Positions 1 to 11,700 of a stretch of 64,000 bases of DNA are shown here, piece by piece; within the stretch, counting starts at the first letter, position 1; the number at the start of each line of letters is the position of its first letter. Under the pieces are notes generated by a model. It was not told where the DNA came from. It ran no database searches and worked only from the letters and a program-made list of their open reading frames with translations. The position numbers and the translations under genes are program-made. This stretch comes from Dasypus novemcinctus (lineage: Eukaryota > Chordata > Mammalia > Cingulata > Dasypodidae). The stretch lies in assembly GCF_030445035.2 (NCBI RefSeq), contig NC_080673.1, positions 156,360,216 through 156,424,215 of the forward strand, in the 5' to 3' direction.

Positions 1-559
1 TGGGCCAAAATTATGCTTGCTCGGCCCGCTTTGCCTCTTGCTGAGTCTGGCAGTCTGAGCATCAAATCCAGATGAACCTAGAGAAGCCAGAACTCCGGGT
101 GGACAACCCCAAAACTCAAGCTGAGGCCTTGGCAACATGCCTGGACTAACAGCAGTGCCAGTTCATAAAAGAAAGCAGAGCCTGTGCTCAATCTTTTTGT
201 GACACCTCATTTCAACTCAAATGCGCTGCTTTTGTGAGACTTGACGTTATTTATTCCTCAGAGAGGGAATGAGTGACTCACAGATCCTGTGATTCGCAGA
301 GCCTCTCATAGAGCAAGGCAGATGGAGAGCTCAGACAGGAAAAAGATGGCAGGAGGCTGAGGGCTGCTCTTGCCATTCCGTGGACTTCAAAGACTCCCCC
401 CTGCACGCACCAGGAAATCTCCCCACCGGAAACCTGCCAGAGCCTCTTTTTACCAAGCAGGGAAGAGGTCCTTTGGGGGTGAACCCCAAGCTCTGGTTGG
501 CTGGGATCTAGATCCCTGCTGCGTTTTGTTTTCATGCCATCCCCACTCCTCCCCCACTC

Positions 560-1125
560 CAGCCTGCTGTTCAGCCAGTCTCACTGCACAGCACTCTCTC
601 CCACCTCCCCACAAATGGCTTTTCCAGGTCCCTCTCCCTTCCTTGCTCCCCGTGCTCCTTTACGTACCACTGAGGTAGGTTTGCCAGGGCAACATGGAGG
701 AGACGAGCCATAGCATGAATGGCAGAGAGTACGGCTGCAAGACCTTGCTGGGACCTTGCGTGTAATCTTAGGTCCCAGTTTACCTTTCCGGGACCTCCCC
801 TTGGCCCTGGATATCCAAACAATCCTCACCGTTGGTCCCACCGTTGGGGGGCTAGCCAATAATATAAAAGCTGGGGCCCCTCCCCTTAGGATTAGTAATG
901 GTTGGGGTAATCAATGGTTTAATAAAGCCAGGTGCACAAGTCCGATTGCTCTCTCTGCCTGGAGCAGCCCGCACCAGATCTCCGTGTGTATTTCCATCTT
1001 TCTCTCCCGTTTCCCAGCAAGCTGTTTTTTTTTCTCCAATTTCCCAATAAATTCTTTTTCCTGACCTAACTAAACTGGCGTGTACTTAAAATTCTTTTTT
1101 TGTATCAAAGCCAAGATCCTAGAGG
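560..1125 (+). mobile_element. LTR-like fossil, family uncertain (ERV1-like)
   Basis: The layout resembles a retroviral U3-R-U5: a TATA box (AATATAAAAG) near 862, AATAAA near 921 and again near 1047, and a CT-rich tail. No internal retroviral region was recognised next to it, so it would be a solo fossil. Ends and family could not be fixed. Confidence 0.35.
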
Positions 1126-1194
1126 AATCCACCATTTTCCCGTCTTCACCATGTTCTCGTCTGCCCTACGAGGCTACTGGAGAAATATTAATAG

Positions 1195-1390
1195 CATAGC
1201 ACAGAGATGAAGAACATGAGCTCTGGAGCCAGTTCACCAAGGTCTGAATCTTGGCAGTGCCATTCCCAGCTATGTGACCCTGGCCGTGTTACTTAACATC
1301 TCTGTGCCTCATTTTACTTCCCTCTGAAGTAGGGATAATAGTATCTATTTCTAGAATTGTTTATGAGACCCTGCAACTATTTTGTTGAAA
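1195..1390 (+). repeat. MIR SINE remnant
   Basis: The stretch has the MIR order: a GAGCTCTGGAGCCAG core start, GTGACC with a CTTAACATCTCTGTGCCTCA stretch, and a GGGATAATAGTA end. It is an old, mammalian-wide repeat. Confidence 0.75.
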
Positions 1391-1621
1391 GGAAAGAAGA
1401 AAGGGAGGAAAGAAAGGAGGAAGCAAGCAGAGAAAGAGACTGTGAGCCCCTGGAAATAAAGGACCATATAATATTCATTTATGATTCTATGTCTCCTTTC
1501 ATTCATGAGTTCATACAATGTTTCAGTTATTAAACAAGATCAGTCTCTGCCATTAAGGAGCTCACAGCCAAGGGAGACTGACAGTGAATGGCATCATGGT
1601 TGTAACACAGGGTGATAGGGT

Positions 1622-1745
1622 GGCAGTGTGGCATCGCTATGAAGCACATGGCTCTGAAGCCTGGTTTCAAATTCTGACTCTGTCACTTCCTGGTTGTGTG
1701 ATCGCAGTAAGTTACTAGTTTCTTCTTCATAAGACTCCTGATAGA
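1622..1745 (+). repeat. MIR SINE remnant
   Basis: ATGGCTCTGAAGCCTGGTTT, CTGTCACTTCCTGGTTGTGTG and AAGTTACT follow the MIR core in order. The copy is truncated at its 3' end. Confidence 0.65.
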
Positions 1746-2439
1746 GTTGAAAATGGGAAGAGAGCCCAAAAAGTTCTCGACAAATAGCATTTACTATATA
1801 TTAGTTATGAACATTAATATTTATGTACGCGTATATGCGTAACAGATATATGTTCCCACACATGTTGAATAGGTATCCATTGCAGAGTACAATGAGAGAA
1901 CAGAAGGTGGGAAATTAAACTCAAATCTGGCAGAACTCCCAAGAGGAGGAAACACCTGAGTCCGCTCTTGGAGAATGGGGGAAAGCAGGGGAGGCAGAGG
2001 AAGGGGGAGTTCAGGCCGCAGCTACAGCTCACACAAAAGCATGAGAAGAGAGAGCATCGGTCACTCCGTAGGGCCCTTGGAGGGCCTATGGCAAGTGTTG
2101 GAGAGAGGGGCAAGAGCTGAATCATGCAGGGGCCTGCTAATGCTTGTGAGCCCTGCTGAGGACAGTGCAGGGCTTTGGAAAGATCAACCTGGAGCCTGAC
2201 GTGAACAGCCTGCCACTTTCTAAAGCAGTCGCATTTCTCATTAGCCAGTGATAACCAACAATGCGGGCTGAATCTGAGGCCATGTAGGATGCTAAAGCCA
2301 AGCCTAAGAAAGGCTCTGTTCAGTGTTACATACTTTTAGGGCTAAGTATATTTTCTTTTATTCTAATTATTTGAGAAATGATAAGTCCTTTGTGAGAGGG
2401 ACCCGGGTCTTTTCTCTTTTATCTCTAAAAACCCTGGAA

Positions 2440-2825
2440 AGGAAGCAGACTTGGCCTTATGGATAGGGCATCTGTCTACCACATGGGAGGTCTGCGGTTC
2501 AAACCCTGGGCCTCCTTGACCCGTGTAGAGCTGGCCCATGCGCGGTGCTGATGTGCGCAAGGAGTTCCTGCCACGGAGGGGTGTCCCCCACATAGGGGAG
2601 CCCCATGCGCAAGGAGTGCGCCCCATAAGGAGAGCCGCCCAGCACGAAAGAAAGTGCAGCCTGCCCAGGAATGGCGCCGCACACACGGAGAGCTGACACA
2701 ACAAAAAGAAACACAGATTCCTGGTGCTGCTGATATATGGATAGAAGCAGTCACAGAAGAACACACAGTGAATGGACACAGAAAACAGACAACTGGGGGG
2801 GAGGGTAAAAAAATGAGTCTTTAAA
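2440..2825 (+). mobile_element. DAS SINE, long form
   Basis: A tRNA-like head (CTTGGCCTTATGGATAGG and GGTTCAAACCC) is followed by the GC-rich body with two GCAAGGAGT motifs and the G-rich/A-rich tail. Imperfect direct repeats flank it (TAAAAACCCTGGAA on the left, TAAAAGCCCTAGAA on the right), marking the insertion site. Confidence 0.9.
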
Positions 2826-4099
2826 AGCCCTAGAACAATACCGAGGCACATCATGATTGCCCAATAATACCAACTGATGAATTTATGATCCATGCACATT
2901 ACAAATGGAAACTTCTACCTATTTAAGGTAGTTAACTAGAACAGTCCAGTGGGAAGGGAACACAGACCATATTGCAGCAAGAGTTCGAAGAACAAATGCC
3001 ACTTAGAGTATTTGTTAGAAGTTGGATTTCTGGTATAATGGAATTCCGTTCATTTATATTACAAAACCAATTAGAAAGCTGTTCCTTTCAGACCATAAAA
3101 TGGCAGAGAGTTATTTCTGACTTCTAGAAACAGTGTAAAATTAACGATAGGACTGTATCCCCTTAATCTGAAGGGGCAAAAGGGGTGAAAAAAAATGCAC
3201 TGGTTGAAGGGGGAAGAAATCACTGAATGGCATCTAGGAATGAGGACTGGGGAGATATGCTGAGGGCCAATCGTCCAGAATAGCAGTGTCTTGACAGTCT
3301 TTGAACCTCGGCTTATTTATACACTCAGTTATTCATTCATTCTTTCTTTCTTTCTTTCAACCAATATTTATTTAGTCCCTCCTACATCCAAGATGCCAAG
3401 TACACAACAGTAAACAAAATAGGTATCTTGTTCTGTGTATCATGAAGATTACTCTGAATCAGGGTAACAGCTTTTAAACAAATAAAGGCACTAATAAATA
3501 CAGAATAACGAATTGTGATAATTGCTTTGAGGATGCCATGAAAGAGAAGAAGGGAAGTCTACAGAAGGCTAAGGTGGATGTCAAGGAAGGTCTTCCTAAG
3601 TAAGAGACAGATAAACCAACACCGGGAGGGTAAACAGGAGAAAACCAGAAGACCAGTGAGGAAAGCATTCCAGACAGAGGGAGAGCTCCACGTCAGGCCT
3701 CCGGCCCCAGGTGGAAAGAACTGGGCAGGCAGGACAGGAAAGAGGAGGAGGAAAGGGAGGGGGTGAAGAGGGTGGAGGTATAGAGACAATGTCTGTAATC
3801 AGGACACTGCAGAGCAAAGGTGAGAAATGGTGAAGGCCTTCAGCTGTGGTCACAGCCTCCTTCCAGCTGAGCACCCTGAGTCCCAGCATTTCATGGCAGG
3901 GTGAGTGATGTAGGTAGTAAAAGCACCCACTTGTCCGAGGTTGGGGATGGACCCTCTTCAAAGGAGGGGATGGACAAAGAGCAAGGGAAAGAGAAGGCTT
4001 GGGTCCCAACCGGACCTGGGTTTGACCCCAAAATCTTTGTGGGGCCCCAAGCAACTCAGTTGCCTTCTGTAAACTGAGGATAATAATACTCACCCTCAG

Positions 4100-4290
4100 G
4101 GGTTGTAAAAAAAACTTGCAGATCTTTTAATAGTACATTTATGAAAATGTGCTTTCAGTGATTGTAACAAATATACCACACCAATGGAAGGTGTTCATAA
4201 CAGGGTGGTATATGGGAATTCTGTGTTTTATGTATGAGTGTTCTGTAAATCTACAATTTCTCTTAAAAAAAAAAAAAAGCCACCAGAAAA
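4100..4290 (+). repeat. LINE-1 3' UTR remnant
   Basis: TGATTGTAACAAATATACCAC, GGTGTTCATAA and GGTATATGGGAATTCTGTGT up to an A-run follow the common mammalian L1 3' end. The same 3' end recurs at 10850, 38730 and, reversed, at 60220. Confidence 0.75.
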
Positions 4291-4405
4291 AGAAGACACA
4301 TTACCCACAGAGGAGCAAAGTTAAGGATGACAACAGGTTTATCTCAGAAACAGTGAAAGTCTGTAGAGCAACATCTTTACAGTACTAAAAGGACATATGA
4401 ATTTA

Positions 4406-4498
4406 GGGGAGTGGGTGTAGCTCAGTGGTTGAATTCCTTCCTCCCATCTAGGAGATCCCAGGTTTAATTCCCTACACCTCCTTAAAAAAAAAAAAAAG
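4406..4498 (+). mobile_element. DAS SINE, short form
   Basis: A tRNA-like head (GGTGTAGCTCAGTGGTTGA, CCAGGTTTAATTCC) runs straight into CCTCC and an A-run, without the GC-rich body of the long form. Confidence 0.8.
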
Positions 4499-4560
4499 AA
4501 TAAAAATTAAAACTTTTTCAGACCTATCAAAACTGAAAGAACTATCAAAAGCCCTGCAGG

Positions 4561-5540
4561 ACCTAAAGTAAGGGGGAAATGGAAAGGAGAAATGAGTTTA
4601 TATGGCTACGAGTTTCTAAAAAAGAGTCTGGAGGCTGGCAGAAGGATTGCCCTCATGCACAACTGAGCAGAGTCAGAGAGACAGATAAAGCAGATGCAAC
4701 CCCCAGATATTGGTTCCTTTGAGGGCTAAAGAGACCCATGGGAGTTATGGTCATGGCCGATGGGGTTAACTACCAGGGCAGATGGCCCCTCTTTGGAAAT
4801 GGTGTTTATGTGTGATGAATCTGGACTCAGATGGGATCTCCCTTCATAAGACTTTCATGCTAATGTGCTGGAGGTGCAGTTAATGTTGGGGTTTAAGATA
4901 TATTTAGGGGATTTGAATCTCTGGACTGACAATGTGATAGCCAGGTCCTGAGCCTCAACAGACTCCAGCACCTACAATCTGATCTATTGGACTCACCACA
5001 CTCAGCTAAGATGGAGTTGAAGAAGGACAACCACCACACCATGGAGCCTAGAGTGATTACAACTGAAAGTGGGAGGATTGCATCCAGCATCCATGTGGAA
5101 TCTGAGCCTCCTCTTGACATAGAGGTGCAATGGACACAACCAATCCAATGTCCACATAGAAGAGGTGGCATTGGATTGGGAAAAGTGGACATGGTGGACG
5201 ATGGGTATGGGGAAAGGCAGGAAGAGATGAGAGGTGGAGGCGTCTTTGGGACATGGAGCTGCCCTGGATGGTGCTTCAGAGGTAATCACCGGACATTGTA
5301 AATCCTCACAGGGCCCACAGGATGGAATGGAGGAGAGTATGGGCCATGATGTGGACCATTGACTATGAGGTGCAGAGGTACCCAAAGATGTACTTACCAA
5401 ATCCAATGGATGTGTCATGATGATGGGAACGAGTGTTGTTGGGGGGGGAGAGGGGGGGTGGGGGGTGGGGCTGAATGGGACCTCACATATATATTTTTAA
5501 TGTAATATTATTACAAAGTCAATAAAAAAAAATTTTAAAA
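4561..5540 (+). mobile_element. Armadillo-type LINE-1 3' end, 5'-truncated
   Basis: About 980 bases end in a G-rich tract (5441-5470) and an A-rich tail with AATAAA. It sits between matching direct repeats AAAAGCCCTGCAGG (4547-4560 and from about 5541), the mark of target-primed reverse transcription. The sequence resembles the 3' UTR of a lineage-specific L1; I saw no reverse transcriptase motif. The clean target duplication suggests a fairly young insertion. The family name is an inference. Confidence 0.6.
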
Positions 5541-5929
5541 AAGCCCTGCAGGGCAAGAAATGTTAAAAGGAGTTCTTTAAGTAGAAGGGAAATGATAGGT
5601 AACAAAGATACTTAGAATTATGTAAGGAAATGAAGAACAGCAGGAATGGTAGTTGTGTGGGTCAATATACAGGATAGCTTTTATTGCTTAAATCTCTTCA
5701 AAAGAGAAGAATGGATTGTTAAAATAAAAATAATAGTGTTAGGTTTATTATATATAATATAGATATAAAATTATATAAATATAGAGATAAAGAGCAATAG
5801 AGAGAGAGGAGTTAACTGACAGCAACAGCACAACGGCTAGGAGAGAGGTAAGGAGGCTGTTTTAAGTTTCTTACACTACATGGAAGTGGTGTAGTTGATT
5901 CTGCTTTTGTGATTGGATTCTGACTGATA

Positions 5930-6062
5930 GACTCCTTGCAAACCTTGCTGGGATTCGGAGTGAGGCAGCATTAAATCTATAGATCCATTTGGTTCCATTC
6001 TAATCACAAGCTTGTTAAGTCTCTGTATTTATTTAGATCTTCTGTAAAGTCTGGTAAAGTAT
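5930..6062 (-). repeat. LINE-1 ORF2 fragment
   Basis: Read in reverse, this resembles the L1 ORF2 stretch around ATTTAATGC and the CTATAGATTTAATGCTGCCT region. It is short and decayed. Confidence 0.4.
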
Positions 6063-6119
6063 TACCTTTTTTTTTTTTTTCCATTAAAAAAAAAAAGTTT
6101 GCAGATAATGCCTGAAAAG

Positions 6120-6720
6120 GCCTGGCCGGGGAGGGTGCTCTGGAAGCAGTGGAGGTCGTCGTGTTGGCGGGAGGAAGGCGCTCATTTAGGAGGCAGGCTC
6201 GCCCAGGTGCTCAGGGCTGGGCTGGGCAGTGGGCAGGACTCGGCGCCTGGGTGTGCGTGGCGGTGCCACCAGCGGAGAAGAGGCGGCGAGACGCGGCCGA
6301 GCGACGACCTTGCCGCGGGCCGGGGTGGCGTGAGAGCCGCCTGCCGCTCGGCGACGCGGGGCGAGCGCGCGGACGGGAGCAGGAGGCGGGCACGGCGCGG
6401 GAGCCAGGTAGGCGCGGGGAGCAGGCGGCGCGGGCCTGGCGCGGGGCCCGCGGAGGCGGGGACGAGTCCGCGCGGTCGCCGCGGCGGCGCGGGGAGGCGA
6501 GCTCGGCGGAGCCGGCGCGGGAGACGCGGCCTGGCGGGCGACCGGGCCCCGAGGTGAGCCCGCGCCCCGCCCGTGGGGTGCCCGCCCCGAGCCTGGCGCG
6601 GAGGAGGTGGGCTCCTCTGCCCGCTTCACTTCCGGGGTCCCCGGGGACGGGGCGCAGCCCAGGGCGGCCCTGCCCCGCCAACCGGCTCGGGCCCGGGCGG
6701 AGCTGAGGGGAGACGCTGGG
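6120..6720 (+). promoter_or_regulatory. OCIAD2: CpG island: OCIAD2 promoter and 5' untranslated exon
   Basis: About 600 bases are very GC-rich and dense in CpG, unlike the AT-rich sequence on both sides, and lie 2 kb upstream of the OCIAD2 start codon on the same strand. This is the expected place for the housekeeping-type promoter and the non-coding first exon. Two good 5' splice sites are visible: CAG/GTAGGC with the exon ending at 6407, and GAG/GTGAGC with the exon ending at 6553. Either could join to the acceptor before 8628. No TATA box is evident. The transcription start cannot be fixed from sequence alone. Confidence 0.8.
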
Positions 6721-7189
6721 GCGGCGCTGGCGGCCCCTGGCCGGGGGTGGCGGCCCATTCCAAGAGGCTGATTCCCGGCTTTTCCGCGGGTCAGAAAGCG
6801 CGGTGACACCCCTCCCCCGCTGCCCAGCCTGCCCAGCCCCCCACCCCCGCCTTCCTGCCGCGCGTCTGCCCCCCACTGCCTGCCAGTGAGACCCCTCCCT
6901 CCCTGGAGAAGCAGAGGCACCCCAGACCCGAATGCGGGTGGTGGTCGCTGCAGCTGGAACGGCGAAGGACCCTGGAAGGCTCCTTAGCGGTGGGCTGATG
7001 ATTAATTGGGTGCCAGGGGACGTGACCACCAAAGCTGGGATCCTTTTGAAAGCTTAGGGCCTGACAAAGCAAAGATAATCTAATTTGCCCTTAGGTCAGC
7101 ACCCTTAGGTCCACAACGACACCCTGGGGATCCTCAGGAAACAAAGGGCCCAGGCCCACTCTGACAGCTCCACCACTTCTTTACCACCT

Positions 7190-7395
7190 GCAATGTGTGC
7201 TGGGTGCTGAGCCGGGGCAGGTCTCCCCTGTCATCCTGCAACAGCCCCTCAAGCTTGCTGTGTTCGTAACCCTCACATAGGTGAGGAAGTTGAGGCACAA
7301 AGACATTGTCATTTGCCCCAAAGCACAGGGCTCCCAAGGAGTAGAGTCAGGATTTGAACCCAGGACTTTCAGACTTTGGGGCTTTCTGCAGCAGG
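7190..7395 (-). repeat. MIR-type SINE remnant
   Basis: GAGGAAGTTGAGGCACAAAGA, CATTTGCCCCAAAGCACAGG and GGATTTGAACCCAGGACTTT are the reverse of the MIR core. It lies in OCIAD2 intron 1. Confidence 0.7.
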
Positions 7396-7739
7396 GCATC
7401 ATGCTGCTTCAACAAAAACATTAAATGCCTCCAGTAATATATGGTACAAGTAAGGGCTCCCTTGGATTATATGTATGCCTGGCGATTTAGTAACTAATGC
7501 AAGAAATATTTTTATGATTAGATGTTCATTTTGCAGGGAAATCAGTGGTAGTCTTAGTATCCACGGCTGCAGAGTGCAGTGGCCCAGGGGGGTGCAGCGA
7601 CATGTTTCATATGGAGCATGCCCATCTTTGCCAAATCCCAGGATCCACTTCTCTGAGCCATCTGACACCTTCAACATTTCCCTCCCTCTGTATCAGCGAT
7701 TTCTTCTGTCATTTCCTTGACCTGTTTTTCTTCTAATTG

Positions 7740-8335
7740 CCTGTGTTCCCCTGGGTTCAGTGTTCACCCATCTTCACCTTCTCCAATACTCTTTTTAAAC
7801 AATTTTATTCAAGTTTCATGTTTTAACTAGATTTTTTTTTTTAGTAGCAACTCCCAAAGTCATCTCTTCAACCTGCTTCTAACCTGGAACTCCAGACCCA
7901 AATTCTTAAATATGCAAATCCCTTCCTGACTATATGCTCCATAGGTACTAAATCCAACCTTTCCAAACCCAAATGTGTCATCTCTATCCTTCCCACCAGG
8001 TCTTGGCTCAGTTCTCCAGAGTTCCTTGCCTAGACTATTAGAGCATCTGCCAAACTGGTCCTCCAGCCCATGGAGTTCAGCCACCCTCTTCTGACCCTTT
8101 TGAAAACTCTGGAGTCTCTTTGGGGTCCTCAGACCTGACCAGACAGAATAAAACTTTCTTCTTCTCTTCTTCCTTAGCCCCCTGTATACATTTTTAGGGG
8201 ACCCTTTCCATGTTGAGTAACCGTTGACTTGCCTGCTTTCCAGCTAGACCGTGCGTTCCTTTAAAGCAGTGGTTTTGTCTTATTCTTCTTTGTATCCCCT
8301 GGTCTAGCATATAATAAGCCCCCAGTAAAAATTTT
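7740..8335 (+). repeat. LINE-2 3' end remnant
   Basis: The last 110 bases show the L2 3' signature: a CTAGACCGTGCGTTCC analogue, GTCTTATTCTTCTTTGTATC and a final AGTAAAAATTTTTG. The pyrimidine-rich sequence before it fits the upstream L2 region. It lies in OCIAD2 intron 1. Confidence 0.55.
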
Positions 8336-8627
8336 TGTAATTAATGATCTTGAAATGAAATGAAACTATTTTTAGGAACACAATTTATAGGCGGTGAAAC
8401 AGTGACATTTCACTCCACTCTAAATTTGACCCGTTGCCATTTGTAAGTCAATGTGCATATGTTGGTGGCGAAGGAGCATAAAGGATTGTTTGCAGGTAGC
8501 TGCATAGTAAGACCAATGACAAAATGAAAATAAATTTGCCAGATGGGTAGAGTTGATATGATGGATGTATTTATGGTTGCTGTAAACATTCAGTCATGGC
8601 ATAGTCGTTCTCTTTTACTTTCCTTAG

Positions 8628-8749
8628 GGTCAAGGAGTAAGCACAACCCACCCAACTAGAAGTAAAACAAGGACAAGGTCATCATGGCTTCAATTTCTAC
8701 TCATGGAAACCAAGATAAAGGTCCCCACTTGCCACCACTAAGCAAGCAG
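8628..8749 (+). CDS. OCIAD2: OCIAD2 exon 2 (start codon exon)
   Basis: The acceptor TTTCCTTAG precedes 8628. The ATG at 8684 opens MASISTHGNQDKGPHLPPL, matching the known OCIAD2 N-terminus. The exon ends CAG/GTATAT at 8749, giving 22 codons in phase 0. The first 56 bases are 5' UTR. Confidence 0.95.
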
Positions 8750-11700
8750 GTATATTTTTAATTTGGGAGTCTGCCATCTGCAGAAGACTGTCACACAGGA
8801 CTTTAGTTAAACCTCCTCCTAGACCAGTCATCATACTTTTTTTTTTTTTCCCCAATCTAGGACCTTGTTAGGTGGGTTCAGGGAAAATAGAATGAGGAAG
8901 GAAAGTGTGGTTTTGATGGCCTTGAAAAGCAGCCTTTTAAAATTTACTTGCAAAATCCTTTCATTACTCTTCCCTGCTTAGAATCTAGCATAACTAACGC
9001 TCATGTAGGCTGTCAGTAACTGAAAAGTTTTCCATTAGTAGAACAAAACTCTTAGTTGACTCTAACAGAATGAGACATTATGCTTGTTTTTATGCTTTTG
9101 TTAGCAAGGTTAGTCATGCTAAATTTTGCTGCTCATAGATGACCCTAATCAGGAAAGCAGGGGCCTTAATTACTAAATTAGTCATCAGATTGAGAATGCA
9201 AGTATTAACATGGCACAATTTTTTCAACTTAAGAATGTGTATGATGTCTTTCAGGAACACATAAATGAAGAAAAGATAAAGTAGTGTGGTGGGTCAATGG
9301 AGGTGATATTCCCTGGGAGCAACTTTTTCCATGGTTTATGGAAGAGTTGTTGTTTAAGGAGGAAAGCTTAAGCAACCAGACAAATGATATCAAGTCACAA
9401 GAATTTGGATACTCGAGTGGCCTCTGTGAAATAGAGAGTGCTAAAACATTTATGGCTGCACAGAAAAGGGTCGCCAGTGCTCTGCTGGGGAGACGCAGGG
9501 ATATTGGTCTTCATTGTAGACTCAAAGCAATTGTGATGGTTGGGGTCTCTAACCCTTTGGGTTTATATCTATGTGTGATGGGGTTGGAAGGACGAGGTGT
9601 TCCTTGCTTCTTCTGCAGCCACAGCCAGAAGCAAGAACAGGTGTTTGCACTGGGCACAAGAGGAGTGCTTTCTGTGCCATTGTTGTCTTGAAAAACTAAG
9701 GTGAGTGGGGAGGTAGAACATCTCCTTCCATTGCTGTGCCTCATCCCGACCACTGCCACATAGTATTGTGCCATGGGGAGTTTTAGAGAAAGAGGGAGGC
9801 TGCCACTGGGTTGGCTTGTATACTCCACAGACACAGATGTCTCAGGGTCCCTCCACCTTGTTCGTGTGACATCATGCATGTAAAGTGCTAGGGATAGTGC
9901 CTGGCCTATGAGAAAGTGCTCAAGAAAAGGTAACCAGAATGAACATTGGCATCCACTACAAACAATTAAAGAGTTTACAAAATAAGAGTGGCAAACCAGC
10001 AAGTTAAAGTTAAAAAGCTGTAGAGCTACACCACCTCAAGAAAAACACTAACACCCAAAGGATGAGTGATAGAGGGCATATATAATATAAATTCAGGGGA
10101 GCGGACTTGGCCCAGTGTTTAGGGTGTCCGTCTACCACATGGGAGGTCCACAGTTCAAACCCCGGGCCCCCTTGACCCGTGTGGAGCTGGCCCATGCGCA
10201 GTGCTGATGCACGCAAGGAGTGCCCTGCCATGCAGGGGTGTCCCTGCGCAAGGGAGCCCCACGCGCAAGGAGTGCGCCTCATAACGAGAGCCGCCTAGCA
10301 CAAAAGAAAGTGCAGCCTGCCCAGGAATGGCGCCACCCACATGGAGAGCTGACACAACGAGATGATGCAACAAAAGGAGACACAGATTCCCGTGCCGCTG
10401 ACAACAACAGAAGCAGACAAAGAAGATGCAGCAAATAGACACAGAGAACAGACAACTGGGGCCAGGGGGAGAAGGGGAGAGAAATAAATAAATCTTTAAA
10501 AAAAAAAGTATATATATAAATTCATAATCAAGAAATACAAGTATGACTTTTATAGTAAGAAATTTTTTTAATTTGAGCCAAAAACCCATAACCCCAGATG
10601 AATCATGAGAAAAGCATAGAGACAAATTCCAATAGAGGGACATCCTACAATATATCTGACAAGTATTCCTCAAAACTGCCAAGGTTATCAAAAGAAAGAA
10701 AGTCTGAGAAAATGTCACAGCCAAGAGTTGCCTAGGAGACATGATAAGTAAATGTCATGCGATGTCCTAGATGGAACAGAAAAGGGACATTAGGCAAAAA
10801 CTAAAGAAATCTGAATTATATGGACTTTAGTTAAAAATAATGTGTCAATATTAGTTCATTAATTGTAACAAATGTACGACACTAATATAAGATGTTAATA
10901 ATAGAGGATATTATTAATATTTGGGGAAGGGGAAGGAGGACAGTAAGGGAAGTCTCTATATTGCCACTCTTTCTTTAAATCTAAAACTTTATAAAAAGTC
11001 TAGCTATTTTTTAAAAAGCCTAAATAACAATTACAACCCAGGTCCAGTTGCAGGGATTATATCAACAATAGAGGAGAAAGGTGATCTGGTTGAAGAAATA
11101 GCAAATGGCATAAACTCAGATGCTTTGGGAAATTCTCTAATAAATATCCATAACATTATTTAAATGGCAAAAAGCATTGTGTCAATCAAGGGCACTTTAG
11201 ATAGTGAGAGACACCAGATAGAAAGAAAACCCTCCAAGCTAAAAAGAATGTGAAGGGGAAACGGACTTTGGCCCAGTGGTTAGGGCGTCCGTCTACCACA
11301 TGGGAGGTCCGCGGTTCAAGCCCCGGGCCTCCTTGACCCGTGTGGAGCTGGCCATGCGCAGTGCTGATGCGCACAAGGAGTGCCCTGCCACGCAGGGGTG
11401 TCCCCCGCGTAGGGGAGCCCCACGCACAAGGAGTGCGCCCATAAGGAGAGCCGCCCAGCGCGAAGGAGGGAGCAGCCTGCCCAGGAATGGCGCCGCCCAC
11501 ACTTCCCATGCCGCTGACGACAACAGAAGCGGAAACAAGACTCAGCAAAGAGACACAGAAGACAGACAACCGGGGGAGGGGAGGGGAATTAAATAAATAA
11601 AAATAAATCTTTAAAAAAAAATAAAAATAAAAAGAATGTGAAGGATGCTCAAACACAGTTATCAGAGAAATGCAAATAAAACAATGAAATATTACTTTAT

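Larger units (their letters stand above)
4291..5900 (+). repeat. Old LINE-1 / HAL1-type remnant, interrupted
   Basis: AAGAAGACACATTACCCACAG, GTCTGTAGAGCAACATCTTTA, ACTTTTTCAGAC and GAAATGTTAAAAGGAGTTCT are in the order found in old L1/HAL1 elements. It is split by a short SINE at 4406 and by a younger LINE-1 between 4561 and 5540. Confidence 0.6.

Noticed and set aside
2363-2899. Open frame of 178 codons on the minus strand
   Set aside because: It lies across a DAS SINE. The same reverse frame recurs in nearly all long DAS copies because the GC-rich body lacks stops in that frame. It is not a gene.
6186-7032. Long open frames (up to 273 codons) on the minus strand over the CpG island
   Set aside because: High G+C content removes stop codons. 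Products are Arg/Pro/Gly/Ala-rich with no family likeness, and the strand is opposite to OCIAD2.
9284-9691. Open frame of 135 codons in OCIAD2 intron 2
   Set aside because: No likeness to a known protein, no splice signals that fit OCIAD2 and no start context. Treated as chance.
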